A stretch of 64,000 bases of DNA from NCBI RefSeq assembly GCF_001422405.1, contig NZ_LMMV01000027.1, positions 209,513 through 273,512 on the forward strand. The letters run 5' to 3'. This document shows, piece by piece, positions 54,423 through 63,384 of this stretch (its first letter is position 1; each line of letters starts with the position of its first letter). The notes below the pieces were generated by a model. It made no database searches. It had not been told where the DNA came from and worked only from the letters and a program-made list of their open reading frames with translations. Source of the stretch: Pseudorhodoferax sp. Leaf267 (GTDB lineage Bacteria > Pseudomonadota > Gammaproteobacteria > Burkholderiales > Burkholderiaceae_C). Position numbers and translations under genes: made by a program.

Positions 54423-54442
54423 TTTGGTGAACGGGGTGTTCA
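54423..54442 (+). promoter_or_regulatory. Putative regulator site, copy 2 of a shared 20-bp motif
   Basis: TTTGGTGAACGGGGTGTTCA contains the perfect palindrome TGAAC-N5-GTTCA (54428-54442). It lies between the DUF35 operon (start 54353) and the FAD dehydrogenase gene (start 54483). A TAGAAT hexamer follows at 54452. It matches the site at 43766-43785 at 17 of 20 positions. LysR boxes often have this size and symmetry. Confidence 0.55.
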
Positions 54443-54451
54443 GGGCCTCCC

Positions 54452-54457
54452 TAGAAT
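54452..54457 (+). promoter_or_regulatory. Candidate -10 box (TAGAAT) for the FAD dehydrogenase gene
   Basis: TAGAAT lies 25 bp before the ATG at 54483, directly downstream of the shared motif. With the motif covering the -35 region, activation or repression by a bound regulator is plausible. Confidence 0.4.
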
Positions 54458-54482
54458 GGCCAACCCCCTCAGGAGACACGCC

Positions 54483-55907
54483 ATGAATGCGCCCGCACAG
54501 TCCCAGCATCTCGTCCCCGAATTCCATCCGCGCGAGGTGCCGGCGGTGCTGGTGGAGGCGCTCAAGGCCCGCTTCGGCGAGCGCTGTTCCACGGCACTGG
54601 TGGTGCGCGAGCAGCACGGGCGCGACGAGTCGTCCTTCACCGTGCCGCCGCCCTCTGCCGTGGTGTTCGCCGAAAGCACCGAGGACGTGGCCGAGGCGGT
54701 GCGCCTGGCCGCCGCGCACGCGGTGCCCGTGATCCCGTTCGGCGTGGGCTCGTCGCTGGAGGGGCACCTGCTGGCTGTGCAGGGCGGCATCAGCATCGAC
54801 GTGTCGCGCATGAACAAGGTCGTCGCCGTGAACGCGGACGACCTCACGGTGACGGTGCAGCCCGGCGTCACGCGCAAGCAGCTCAACGACGAGATCAAGA
54901 GCACGGGGCTGTTCTTCCCGATCGACCCGGGCGCGGACGCGTCCATCGGCGGCATGGCGGCCACGCGCGCCAGCGGCACGAACGCGGTGCGCTACGGCAC
55001 CATGCGCGAGAACGTGCTGGCGCTGCAGGTGGTCACGGCCTCGGGCGAGGTCATCCGCACCGGCACGCGCGCCAAGAAGTCATCGGCCGGCTACGACCTC
55101 ACGCGGCTCATGGTGGGGAGCGAGGGCACGCTGGGCGTGATCACCGAGGTGACGTTGAAGATCTATCCGCTGCCCGAGGCGGTGTCGGCCGCGATCTGCT
55201 CGTTCCCCAGCATCGAAGCCGCCGTGCGCACCGTGATCCAGACCGTGCAGCTGGGCGTGCCGATCGCGCGCGTGGAGCTCATCGACGTGAACACCGTGCG
55301 CATGGTGAACGCCTACGCCAAGCTGGGCCTGCGCGAGGAGCCCATGCTGCTGATGGAGTTCCACGGCTCGCCGGCCGGCGTGCAGGAGCAGGCCGAGACG
55401 GTGCAGGAGATCGCCAGCGAATTCGGCGGCAACGCCTTCGAATGGGCCAGCACGCCCGAGGAGCGCACGCGGCTGTGGACGGCGCGGCACAACTCGTACT
55501 TCGCGGCCGTGCAGTCGCGCCCGGGCTGCAAGGTGATCTCCACCGACACCTGCGTGCCGATTTCGCGGCTGGCGGACTGCCTGCTGGACTCCGTGGCCGA
55601 GGCCGACGCCAGCGGCATCCCCTACTTCCTGGTCGGCCACGTGGGCGACGGCAACTTCCACTTCGGCTATTTGCTGGACCCGAACATCCCCGAGGAACGC
55701 GTGAAGGCCGAGCAGCTCAACCACGACCTGGTGGCGCGCGCGCTGCGGCTGGAGGGCACCTGCACCGGCGAGCACGGCGTGGGGCTGCACAAGATGGGCT
55801 TCCTGGTGGACGAGACCGGGGCCGGCGCGGTGGACATGATGCGGGCCATCAAACGGGCGCTGGACCCGCTGAACATCATGAACCCGGGCAAGATCTTCGC
55901 GCTGTAG
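54483..55907 (+). CDS. FAD-linked D-2-hydroxyacid dehydrogenase (GlcD/DLD-like)
   Basis: A 474-aa FAD_binding_4 protein with FAD-oxidase C-terminal domain. The FAD region includes PFGVGSSLEGHLLAVQGGIS and DPGADASIGGMAATRASGTN. The C-terminus has HVGDGNFHFGYLLDP and CTGEHGVGLHKMGFL, typical of D-lactate dehydrogenase (cytochrome) and glycolate oxidase GlcD. It oxidises a D-2-hydroxyacid and passes electrons to the respiratory chain or an acceptor. CAGGAG precedes the ATG. It is divergent from the DUF35 operon and may share its regulator. Confidence 0.9.
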   Translation: MNAPAQSQHLVPEFHPREVPAVLVEALKARFGERCSTALVVREQHGRDESSFTVPPPSAVVFAESTEDVAEAVRLAAAHAVPVIPFGVGSSLEGHLLAVQGGISIDVSRMNKVVAVNADDLTVTVQPGVTRKQLNDEIKSTGLFFPIDPGADASIGGMAATRASGTNAVRYGTMRENVLALQVVTASGEVIRTGTRAKKSSAGYDLTRLMVGSEGTLGVITEVTLKIYPLPEAVSAAICSFPSIEAAVRTVIQTVQLGVPIARVELIDVNTVRMVNAYAKLGLREEPMLLMEFHGSPAGVQEQAETVQEIASEFGGNAFEWASTPEERTRLWTARHNSYFAAVQSRPGCKVISTDTCVPISRLADCLLDSVAEADASGIPYFLVGHVGDGNFHFGYLLDPNIPEERVKAEQLNHDLVARALRLEGTCTGEHGVGLHKMGFLVDETGAGAVDMMRAIKRALDPLNIMNPGKIFAL

Positions 55908-56001
55908 CGGGGCCGGGCTGCATCCTCCGTTCGGTGGTTGATCGCGCAGGAGGCAGCGGCTAAAGTGCCGCTGCTTACAACACTTGCGAACGAGGGACTT
56001 C

Positions 56002-56727
56002 ATGCAAAAACAATTTACGACTTCCGTTCTGGCGGTGGTCGCCCTGGCGCTGGGTGGCTGCAACACCATGCCGCAGGCCGGCGCGGGTGGCGGCGGCGGC
56101 GCGGCGGCGCCAGCGCCCATGGTGGCCGAGCAACGCGGCCCCGACGGCTGCAAGTACCTGCCGCAATCACGCCCCGCGCCCGCGACGACGAACACGCAAA
56201 ATGCCGTGATCGGCGCTGCCGTGGGGGCGGTGGCCGGCGCGGCCATCGGGCGCTCGAGCGCCCGCACCCGCTCCGTGGGCACCCGCAACGGCGCATTGAT
56301 CGGCGCGGTGGCCGGCGCCCTGGCCGGCTCGCAGTTCAACAACGTGATGGGCATGACCGAGCAGGCCGATGGCTCGGTGAAGCTGGACATCCCGGGCAAG
56401 GTGCTCTTCAAGACCGGCAACGCCGACATCAGCCCCGACTTCCAGTCCGTGCTGACCACGGTGGGCGGCACCATCCGCGAATGGTGCGGCGTGACGGCCA
56501 CCGTCGTCGGGCACACCGACAGCACCGGCTCGCCCACCGGCAACCAGCGCTTGTCGGAACGCCGCGCGGCGGCGGTCGTCACCTCGCTGCGCAACCAGGG
56601 CCTGGACCCGTCGCGCCTGAGCTCCGAGGGCCGCGGCCAGAACGAGCCGATCGCGGACAACAGCACCGAAGACGGCCGGTCGCAGAACCGGCGCGTCGAG
56701 ATCTTCATCCGCCCGCCGGTGATGTAA
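56002..56727 (+). CDS. OmpA-family lipoprotein
   Basis: A 241-aa lipoprotein. The signal peptide ends in the lipobox LALGGC. A Gly-rich linker follows, then glycine-zipper segments (AAVGAVAGAAIGR and GAVAGALAGSQ), then an OmpA C-terminal peptidoglycan-binding domain (about 130-240) with VVGHTDSTGSPTGNQRLSERR and RSQNRRVEIFI. It should sit in the outer membrane and bind peptidoglycan. Its end overlaps the convergent methyltransferase gene by 23 bp. Confidence 0.88.
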   Translation: MQKQFTTSVLAVVALALGGCNTMPQAGAGGGGGAAAPAPMVAEQRGPDGCKYLPQSRPAPATTNTQNAVIGAAVGAVAGAAIGRSSARTRSVGTRNGALIGAVAGALAGSQFNNVMGMTEQADGSVKLDIPGKVLFKTGNADISPDFQSVLTTVGGTIREWCGVTATVVGHTDSTGSPTGNQRLSERRAAAVVTSLRNQGLDPSRLSSEGRGQNEPIADNSTEDGRSQNRRVEIFIRPPVM

Positions 56728-57463
56728 GCACGCCAGCGGCTCGCCGCCGTAGCGGCGCCCGGTACAGCCAGACCGGCCGGCCGTCTGGCGCCACCAGGCG
56801 GTGCTGCGGCACCAAGGCGCGGGCCTCGAATTCCAGGCTGACCAACCAGGCACCCGGCTGCAGTTCGGCCTCGGCCTTGGCGGCTGCGCGGTCCATGCTC
56901 TCGGGCCGCTGGAACATGTAGACCATGGCGTGCACACGCCAGTCGCTGCGCCACAGGTCGCCCTGGCGCACGCGGGCCCAGGGGCAGCGCAGTGCGCACA
57001 GCGCGCGCAACGGCCAGCTCCATTCCACACCATGAAATCTGGCGCCCGGATAGGCGCGGCGCAAGGCGAGCAGGCCGTCGCCCACGCCGCTGCCGGCGTC
57101 GAGCACGCTGGCGCCAGCAGGCAGCGGTGCCAGTTGCTTCAATTCCAATAGCGCATCGCGCGGCGTGGGGAACAGGGGGGCATCGCGCCAGGCGTTGAGC
57201 GGGTACACCAGCAGCAGCAGCCCCAGGGGCAGCAGCCAGGCCCAGGCCGGCACGGCGGCGCCGCCGGCCAACAGCAGCGACAGGGGGAAACCCAGCGCGA
57301 TCAGGCCGCGCCGCCATGGGGTCGTGCCCAGCACGCTGGCCAGCACACCGCAGGTGGTGGCCAGGCCCAGTGCCAGCCACAGCGGCCAACCCAGCGCCGC
57401 ACCCGCCCGGTACAGCAGCCAGGCCCCGCCCCAGGCCACCAGGGCTGGCAGCGGCCAGGGCAT
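56705..57463 (-). CDS. Membrane-associated class I SAM-dependent methyltransferase
   Basis: A 252-aa protein. The first 90 residues are hydrophobic with three to four membrane segments. The SAM-binding motif VLDAGSGVGDGLLALRRA follows (about 120-137), then FHGVEWSWPLRAL. It looks like a membrane-anchored methyltransferase; the substrate is unknown. The start codon is 2 bp after the parB stop, so it is probably in the par transcript. Confidence 0.8.
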   Translation of the reverse strand: MPWPLPALVAWGGAWLLYRAGAALGWPLWLALGLATTCGVLASVLGTTPWRRGLIALGFPLSLLLAGGAAVPAWAWLLPLGLLLLVYPLNAWRDAPLFPTPRDALLELKQLAPLPAGASVLDAGSGVGDGLLALRRAYPGARFHGVEWSWPLRALCALRCPWARVRQGDLWRSDWRVHAMVYMFQRPESMDRAAAKAEAELQPGAWLVSLEFEARALVPQHRLVAPDGRPVWLYRAPLRRRAAGVLTSPAGG

Positions 57464-57465
57464 GG

Positions 57466-58395
57466 TCAGCGCGCGACGCCCTGCGACAGGCGTTCGATCA
57501 GCCCGTTCAGTTCTTCGAGCGAGCCGAACTGGATCGCGAGCTCGCCCACCTCCTGCACGCGGCCGCCGCGCTTGACGCGCTTCTTGATGCGGATCTCGAC
57601 ATCGGCGGCGAGCTGATCGGACAGCTCCTCCTCGACGCGCTTGAGGTCGCGCGACTTTTCCTTCTTGGGCTTGGGCGAGGTCAGGTTGAACTCGGCCGAC
57701 AGCTTCTTGGCCAGGCCCTCGGCCTCGCGCACGGAGAGCTTCTTGGCCGCGATCTGGTTGGCCGCCGTGATCTGCGTCGCCCGTTCGAGCACAAGCAGCG
57801 CGCGCGCATGGCCCATGTCCAGGTCGCCGGCCATGAGCATGGTCTGCACAGGCTCGGCCAGCTGCAGCAGCCGCAGCAGGTTGCTGGCGGCGCTGCGCGA
57901 GCGGCCAACCGACTGCGCAGCCTGCTCGTGCGTCATGCCGAATTCGCGCACCAGGCGCTGCAGGCCCTGGGCTTCTTCCAGCGGATTGAGGTCTTCGCGC
58001 TGGATGTTCTCAATCAGCGACATCGCCGCTGCCGACTCGTCCGGCACGTCGCGCACCAGCACGGGCACCTGGTCCAGGCCGGCCAGACGGGCCGCCCGGA
58101 AGCGCCGTTCGCCTGCGATGATTTCGTACTTGCCCGCCTCCGGCCCGCTGGTCAGCTGGCGCACCAGGATGGGCTGCATGATGCCCTGGGCCTTGATGCT
58201 CTCGGCCAGCTCGTACAGCGCGCCCTCGTCCATGCGCGTGCGCGGCTGGTACTGGCCGGGCACCATCGCCTCCAGCTGGAGCGTGGTCGGCAGCGCCGGG
58301 GCGCCCGTGGCGTCGGCCGCAGCCGTCTCGTCCACCTTGGGGCCGAGCAGGGCTTCGAGCCCGCGGCCCAGCCCCTTGGGTCGTTTGGTGACCAT
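57466..58395 (-). CDS. parB: Chromosome partitioning protein ParB
   Basis: A 309-aa ParB. The N-terminus has KGLGRGLEALLGPK, the CTP-binding ParB/Srx motif is GERRFRAARLAG (about 96-107), and the HTH lies in MTHEQAAQSVGRSRSAASNLL. The C-terminal dimerisation part is present. It binds parS, loads as a sliding clamp and segregates the origin with ParA. Two parS sites are found nearby, in rsmG and mnmG. Confidence 0.95.
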   Translation of the reverse strand: MVTKRPKGLGRGLEALLGPKVDETAAADATGAPALPTTLQLEAMVPGQYQPRTRMDEGALYELAESIKAQGIMQPILVRQLTSGPEAGKYEIIAGERRFRAARLAGLDQVPVLVRDVPDESAAAMSLIENIQREDLNPLEEAQGLQRLVREFGMTHEQAAQSVGRSRSAASNLLRLLQLAEPVQTMLMAGDLDMGHARALLVLERATQITAANQIAAKKLSVREAEGLAKKLSAEFNLTSPKPKKEKSRDLKRVEEELSDQLAADVEIRIKKRVKRGGRVQEVGELAIQFGSLEELNGLIERLSQGVAR

Positions 58396-58398
58396 GTT

Positions 58399-58950
58399 CT
58401 AGTTGCTTTCCTGGTTCAGATCCAACAGCAGGGCGCGGCCTTCGGGCCAATCGCCCAAGCCGGACTCGGCATTCAAATGGCCGCGTTCGCCCATATCGCG
58501 GTAATCGGCGCCCCAGTCCGCCGCCAGGGCGCGGGCCTTGTCGGCGCCGCAATAGGGATCGTTGCGGCTGCCCAACAAGGTGCTGGCGAATGGCAGGCGC
58601 TGGCGCACGATGGGCGACCAGCTCGGCAACTGGGCGGCCAGATCGGGCCGTTCGGCGTCGCCGGGCGCCACGAGCAAGGCGCCCTGCACGCGCGCGGTGA
58701 GCCGGCTGTGCGCGGCCCAGGCCGCAACCTGGATGCAGCCCAGGCTGTGCGCGGCCAGCAGCACACGCGTGCCGGCCGGCTGCGCCAGCAGCACCTCGTC
58801 CAGCCGCGCGATCCAGTCGCCACGCAGCGGGCGCATCCAGTCGTGCTGCTCGACACGCCGGTCGCCATAGCGCTGCTCCCACAGCGTCTGCCAGTGGCCG
58901 GGGCCCGAGCCTTGCCAGCCCGGCAGGGTCAGGACGATGGGCGTGGCCAT
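58399..58950 (-). CDS. RBBP9/YdeN-like alpha/beta hydrolase in the par operon
   Basis: A 183-aa alpha/beta hydrolase of the RBBP9/YdeN type. The nucleophile Ser is in AAHSLGCIQ, the His in RGHLNAESGLGDWPEG, and an Asp in SRNDPYCG region. It is a serine hydrolase of unknown substrate. It lies between parA and parB, overlapping the parA stop by 1 bp, with a 3-bp gap to parB. Thus it is made with the partitioning proteins. Confidence 0.87.
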   Translation of the reverse strand: MATPIVLTLPGWQGSGPGHWQTLWEQRYGDRRVEQHDWMRPLRGDWIARLDEVLLAQPAGTRVLLAAHSLGCIQVAAWAAHSRLTARVQGALLVAPGDAERPDLAAQLPSWSPIVRQRLPFASTLLGSRNDPYCGADKARALAADWGADYRDMGERGHLNAESGLGDWPEGRALLLDLNQESN

Positions 58951-59714
58951 CACAGGTCGCGCGCCACCATCTCGCGCGCGAATTCCAGGTAGGCCTGGCT
59001 GCCGCGCGCCGAGGGGTCGAACACGACACCCGGCAGCCCGTAGCTGGGTGCCTCCGCAAGACGCACGTTGCGCGGAATGACGGTGTCGAACACCTTGTTG
59101 CCGAAGTGCGATTTGAGCTGCTCGCTGACCTGCTGCTGCAAAGTGATGCGCGGGTCGAACATCACGCGCAGCAAGCCGATGATCTTCAAATCCTTGTTCA
59201 GGTTGGCGTGCACCTGCTTGATGGTGTTGACGAGGTCGGTCAGGCCCTCGAGCGCGAAGTACTCGCACTGCATGGGCACGATCACGCCGTTGGCCGCACA
59301 CAGGCCGTTCAAGGTGAGCATGGACAGCGACGGCGGGCAGTCGACGAGTACGAAGTCGTAGTCGCCCTGCACCGCCTCCAGCGCCTGCTTGAGCCGGCGC
59401 TCGCGGCGTTCGATGCTGACCATCTCCACCTCGGCGCCGGCCAGGTCGCGGCTGGCACCCAGCACGTCGTAACCGCATTTTTCGGAGCTGACACGCGTCT
59501 CGGCAATGGAGGCCGACTCCAGCAGCACGTCGTAGACCGACAGCTCCAGTTGCCGCTTGTCCACGCCCGAGCCCATGGTGGCATTGCCTTGCGGGTCCAG
59601 ATCCACCAGCAGCACGCGCTGCCCGGCCTTGACCAGACCGGCCGCGAGATTGACGCTGGTGGTGGTCTTGCCGACCCCGCCCTTCTGGTTGGCGATGCAG
59701 AAAACTTTGGCCAT
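58950..59714 (-). CDS. parA: Chromosome partitioning ATPase ParA
   Basis: A 254-aa ParA/Soj ATPase. The deviant Walker A KGGVGKTT is at 11-18, and DLDPQGNATMGSG follows. VLVDCPPSLSMLTLNGL is the later switch region. It forms ATP-dependent gradients on the nucleoid to move parS/ParB complexes. No N-terminal HTH is present, so it is the chromosomal type. It is followed by the hydrolase and parB. Confidence 0.95.
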   Translation of the reverse strand: MAKVFCIANQKGGVGKTTTSVNLAAGLVKAGQRVLLVDLDPQGNATMGSGVDKRQLELSVYDVLLESASIAETRVSSEKCGYDVLGASRDLAGAEVEMVSIERRERRLKQALEAVQGDYDFVLVDCPPSLSMLTLNGLCAANGVIVPMQCEYFALEGLTDLVNTIKQVHANLNKDLKIIGLLRVMFDPRITLQQQVSEQLKSHFGNKVFDTVIPRNVRLAEAPSYGLPGVVFDPSARGSQAYLEFAREMVARDL

Positions 59715-59726
59715 GGAATGTCGTTC

Positions 59727-60338
59727 TTATTGGGTCGCGAGCTTGATGCCGAAGCCGACCAGGAACAGGCCGGCCAGCTTTTCGAGCGCCGTGGAGACGC
59801 GGCGGTTGGCGCGGATGCGGTCGGCCAGGAAGTGCGTGAGCAGCACGACCGACAGGCCGTAGGCGAAGGTCAGCACGGCGATCGTGAGGGCCATGGCGCC
59901 GAAGGTCAGCAGTCCCTGGTGCCGGGCCGGGTCCACGAACAGGGGGAAGAAGGCCATGTAAAACACCACGGCCTTGGGGTTCAGCAACGTGATCACGAAG
60001 GCCTGGCGCAGGAAATGGCGGGGCTGCATGTCCAGCACGGGCGCGGCACCCGGCTTGGCCAGCAGCATGCGAAGGCCCAGCCATGCCAGGTAGGCGGCGC
60101 CCAGCCATTGCACGCCATGGAAAAGGGCCGGGTGTGCCGCCAGCAGGGCCGCCACCCCTGCCACCGCCAGCCACATCAGCGCCTGGTCGCCGACGATCAC
60201 GCCCGCCGTACACGCCAAGCCACCCCGAATGCCACCCTTGCCGGTCGAGGTGATCAGCGCCAGGTTGCCTGGGCCGGGGATCATCAGGAAGACGACGATG
60301 GCGGCGACAAAAGCGCCGTAGTCCGCGATGCCGAACAT
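59727..60338 (-). CDS. LysE-family translocator
   Basis: A 203-aa LysE/RhtB exporter with about six membrane segments. Marks are FLMIPGPGNLALITSTGKGG near the N-terminus, QWLGAAYLAWLG and FVITLLNPKAVVFYMAFFP. It exports amino acids such as lysine, threonine or homoserine lactones; the substrate is unknown. It lies between rsmG and parA in one leftward block. Confidence 0.9.
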   Translation of the reverse strand: MFGIADYGAFVAAIVVFLMIPGPGNLALITSTGKGGIRGGLACTAGVIVGDQALMWLAVAGVAALLAAHPALFHGVQWLGAAYLAWLGLRMLLAKPGAAPVLDMQPRHFLRQAFVITLLNPKAVVFYMAFFPLFVDPARHQGLLTFGAMALTIAVLTFAYGLSVVLLTHFLADRIRANRRVSTALEKLAGLFLVGFGIKLATQ

Positions 60339-60368
60339 GATGAACTCCGGGAGAAAGAAGGCGCGAGT

Positions 60369-61034
60369 TTACGTGAGGGGTTCTGCGGCAGGCCGCATCC
60401 AGACGAGGCAGCGCTCGGCCTGCAGGCCGGGCACGGCCAGGTGTTCCACGTGAAACACTTCGACATCGGCCGGTAGGGCGGCGATCTCGTCATGCGGTTC
60501 CTTGCCCTTCATGGCCATCCATGCGGCCCCTGGGAGCAATGCACCGCGGGACCATTGCGTGAAGTCCGGCAGCGATGCGAACGCGCGGCTGCACACGATG
60601 TCGAAGCCCGCCTCCAGGCTTTCCACGCGCGCGTGCACACCACGCAAATTGGGCAGCTCAAGCTCGGCCGCAGCTTGCTGCACGAAGGCCGCCTTCTTGG
60701 CCACCGTATCGACACAGTGGACCTGCAGCCCCTCGTGCATCAGCGCAAGCACGACCCCCGGCAGGCCGGCACCAGCGCCCACGTCGAGCACGCGCGCCCC
60801 GCTCTTTCCCATGGACTGCAGGTAACGCAGCAGCGGCGGCACCGCCGCCAGGCTGTCGATGACGTGGTGCGTCAGCATGTCCGCCGGGTCGCGCAAGGCG
60901 GTCAGGTTGTAGACCTTGTTCCATTTGGCGATGAGGTCCAGATAGCGCAGCAGCGCGTCGGCCTGGGCATCGGCCATCGGCAGCGCCAGCGCCTCTGCGG
61001 CACTGCGCAGGGCCGCCAGTCGATCTGCGGTCAC
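60369..61034 (-). CDS. rsmG: 16S rRNA (guanine-N7) methyltransferase RsmG
   Basis: A 221-aa RsmG (GidB). The SAM motif [17 protein letters not shown] is at about 80-96, preceded by [17 protein letters not shown] and followed by [12 protein letters not shown]. It methylates G527 (E. coli numbering) of 16S rRNA. The start is GTG at 61034, overlapping the mnmG stop (GTGA). A parS site lies in its C-terminal coding part (60442-60457). Confidence 0.94.
   Translation of the reverse strand: MTADRLAALRSAAEALALPMADAQADALLRYLDLIAKWNKVYNLTALRDPADMLTHHVIDSLAAVPPLLRYLQSMGKSGARVLDVGAGAGLPGVVLALMHEGLQVHCVDTVAKKAAFVQQAAAELELPNLRGVHARVESLEAGFDIVCSRAFASLPDFTQWSRGALLPGAAWMAMKGKEPHDEIAALPADVEVFHVEHLAVPGLQAERCLVWMRPAAEPLT
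60442..60457. promoter_or_regulatory. parS site 1 (one mismatch), inside rsmG
   Basis: TGTTCCACGTGAAACA differs from the consensus parS TGTTTCACGTGAAACA at one position. It lies 2 kb from parB, in the usual proximity, and is read through by rsmG. Confidence 0.85.
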
Positions 61035-62962
61035 GACGCAAGCGCCCTGCCGCTGCGCTTTTTCAGGTGCACCATCAACAGGGACACAGCGGCCGGCGTC
61101 ACGCCTGAAATGCGCGAGGCCTGGCCCAGGGTCTCGGGCCGTTGCTTTTGCAGCTTCTGCCGCACCTCGATGCTCAGGGCGGGCACGGCCATGTAGTCGA
61201 AGTCGGGCGGCAAGCGCAACGCCTCCAGGTGTGAGGCGCGTTCCACCTCGTCCTTTTGCCGGTCGATGTAGCCCGAGTATTTGGCGGCGATTTCGATCTG
61301 CTCGACGACGTCGCCGTCCAGCAACTGCGACTGCGCGAAGCGCCCGCCATCCAGGCTCATCAGCGATTCATAGCGAATGCCCGGCCGCCGCAACAGGTCG
61401 GCCAGGTTGTACTCGTGCTCGATGGCCTTGCCCAGCACGCGTTCGGCCTCGGCCGCAGCCAGGTTGCGCGGGCTGATCCAGAGCGACCGCAGCCGCTCTG
61501 TTTCACGTGAAACAGCATCGCGCTTGCGGCTGAACACGTCCCATCGCGCATCGTCCACCAGGCCCATGGCGCGGCCGGCCTCGGTCAGCCGCATGTCGGC
61601 GTTGTCTTCGCGCAGCTGCAACCGGAACTCGGCCCGGCTCGTGAACATGCGGTAAGGCTCGCTGACGCCCTGCGTCACCAGATCGTCCACCAGCACGCCC
61701 AGGTAAGCCTGGTCCCGGCCGGGCAGCCACGCGTCCCGGCCCAGGCATTGCAGCGCCGCGTTGGCCCCGGCGAACAGGCCCTGGGCTGCGGCCTCCTCGT
61801 AGCCGGTCGTGCCATTGATCTGGCCGGCGAAGAACAGGCCGCCGATGGCGCGCGTCTCGAAGCTGTTCTTCAGCGCGCGTGGGTCGAAGTAGTCGTATTC
61901 GATGGCATAGCCCGGGCGCAGGATGTGGGCGTTCGCCAGCCCCGGCATCGAGCGCACCAGCTCGTACTGGATGTCGAACGGCAGGCTGGTCGAAATGCCA
62001 TTCGGGTAGATCTCGTGCGTGGTCAGCCCCTCGGGCTCGAGGAAGATCTGGTGGCTGTCCTTGTCGGCGAAGCGGTTGATCTTGTCTTCCACGCTGGGGC
62101 AGTAACGCGGCCCCACCCCCTCGATCTTGCCCGTGAACATCGGGCTGCGGTCGAAACCGGAGCGGATGATGTCGTGCGTGCGCAGGTTGGTGTGCGTTGT
62201 CCAGCACGACACCTGGCGCGGATGCATGCCCGCATTGCCCATGAAGCTGAACACGGGCACCGTGTCCCGCTCACCGCCCGGCATGCCGTCGCCGGGCTGC
62301 TCGGTGCACTGCGACCAGTCGATGCTGCGCCCGTCCAGCCGCGGCGGCGTGCCGGTCTTGAGCCGGCCTTGCGGCAGCTTGAGCTCCTTGAGCCGAGCGC
62401 TCAGCGAAACGGCCGGCGGGTCGCCCGCCCGGCCGGCCGCGTAGTTGTTCAGCCCGACATGGATCTTGCCGTCCAGGAAGGTACCCGCTGTCAGCACGAC
62501 GGTGCGGCTGCGAAAGCGGATGCCGACCTGCGTCACGGCGCCGACCACGCGGTCGCCCTCCACCACCAGGTCATCCACCGCCTGCTGGAACAGCCACAGG
62601 TTGGGCTGGTTCTCCAGCATGCGGCGGATCGCAGCCTTGTACAGCACACGGTCGGCCTGGGCCCGCGTGGCGCGCACGGCAGGGCCCTTGCTCGAATTGA
62701 GGATGCGGAACTGGATGCCGCCTTCGTCGGTGGCCAGCGCCATGGCGCCGCCCAGCGCGTCCACCTCCTTGACGAGGTGACCCTTGCCGATGCCGCCGAT
62801 CGACGGGTTGCAGCTCATCTGCCCCAGCGTCTCGATGTTGTGGGTCAGCAGCAAGGTCTTGCAGCCCATGCGGGCGGCGGCCAGGGCGGCCTCGGTGCCG
62901 GCGTGGCCGCCACCGACGACGATGACGTCGAATTCCTGGGGGTAGGTATAGGGGGTGCTCAT
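61031..62962 (-). CDS. mnmG: tRNA uridine-5-carboxymethylaminomethyl modification enzyme MnmG
   Basis: A 643-aa MnmG (GidA). The FAD loop is [19 protein letters not shown], followed by [18 protein letters not shown], and the C-terminal [19 protein letters not shown]. With MnmE it modifies U34 of several tRNAs. Start is the ATG at 62962, which overlaps the stop of the PIN toxin gene (ATGA); a TTG at 62968 is rejected. A consensus parS lies inside (61499-61514). Confidence 0.96.
   Translation of the reverse strand: MSTPYTYPQEFDVIVVGGGHAGTEAALAAARMGCKTLLLTHNIETLGQMSCNPSIGGIGKGHLVKEVDALGGAMALATDEGGIQFRILNSSKGPAVRATRAQADRVLYKAAIRRMLENQPNLWLFQQAVDDLVVEGDRVVGAVTQVGIRFRSRTVVLTAGTFLDGKIHVGLNNYAAGRAGDPPAVSLSARLKELKLPQGRLKTGTPPRLDGRSIDWSQCTEQPGDGMPGGERDTVPVFSFMGNAGMHPRQVSCWTTHTNLRTHDIIRSGFDRSPMFTGKIEGVGPRYCPSVEDKINRFADKDSHQIFLEPEGLTTHEIYPNGISTSLPFDIQYELVRSMPGLANAHILRPGYAIEYDYFDPRALKNSFETRAIGGLFFAGQINGTTGYEEAAAQGLFAGANAALQCLGRDAWLPGRDQAYLGVLVDDLVTQGVSEPYRMFTSRAEFRLQLREDNADMRLTEAGRAMGLVDDARWDVFSRKRDAVSRETERLRSLWISPRNLAAAEAERVLGKAIEHEYNLADLLRRPGIRYESLMSLDGGRFAQSQLLDGDVVEQIEIAAKYSGYIDRQKDEVERASHLEALRLPPDFDYMAVPALSIEVRQKLQKQRPETLGQASRISGVTPAAVSLLMVHLKKRSGRALAS
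61499..61514. promoter_or_regulatory. parS site 2 (perfect consensus), inside mnmG
   Basis: TGTTTCACGTGAAACA is identical to the classical chromosomal parS palindrome. It lies in the C-terminal coding part of mnmG. Confidence 0.93.
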
Positions 62963-63384
62963 ACGCAAATGAGCCGGGTCTTGAGCCCGGCCGCCTGTGC
63001 TGCGGCCGCCTGGCGACGGTCCGCTGTGACGAAAAGATCGACGGCAGCGTGCTGCGCTGAGCCGATGTGCAAAGCATCCATGGCGCCCAGGCGGATCCGC
63101 TCCATCGCGGCGATGGACAGCGTATGCACCGTCCCGTCCAGCGCCACCCGGGTGAAATCTTCGAAATCCCGGTGCACCTCGGCCATGATCCGGGCATATC
63201 CGTCGCCCGGCACCAGGCCGTCATGGCGTTGCCGGTTCAGCACCGAGGCGATCTCGGTCAGGCAATGGGCCGCCACGCAGACCTCGTGCGCGGACTCGCT
63301 CAAGGCCTGCACCTCGTCGGTGCCGCTCTCCGCCGCATAACGCTTGTAGAGCGCTGAAGTGTCGAACAAGACACGCATGCTCAC
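62959..63384 (-). CDS. PIN-domain toxin (VapC-like) coupled to mnmG
   Basis: A 141-aa PIN-domain protein. Acidic residues are D8 in [11 protein letters not shown] in LTEIASVL, D in GAMDALHIG and D in FVTADRRQ, so the catalytic site is complete. GTG at 63384 overlaps the antitoxin stop and has GAGGG six bases upstream; the ATG at 63378 is an alternative. Its stop overlaps the mnmG start by 4 bp. It should be an RNA-cutting toxin, but the target is unknown. Confidence 0.85.
   Translation of the reverse strand: MSMRVLFDTSALYKRYAAESGTDEVQALSESAHEVCVAAHCLTEIASVLNRQRHDGLVPGDGYARIMAEVHRDFEDFTRVALDGTVHTLSIAAMERIRLGAMDALHIGSAQHAAVDLFVTADRRQAAAAQAAGLKTRLICV

Noticed and set aside
57316-58992. A long rightward open frame across parB and the hydrolase
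   Set aside because: Antisense to parB and the hydrolase, both of which have clear domains.
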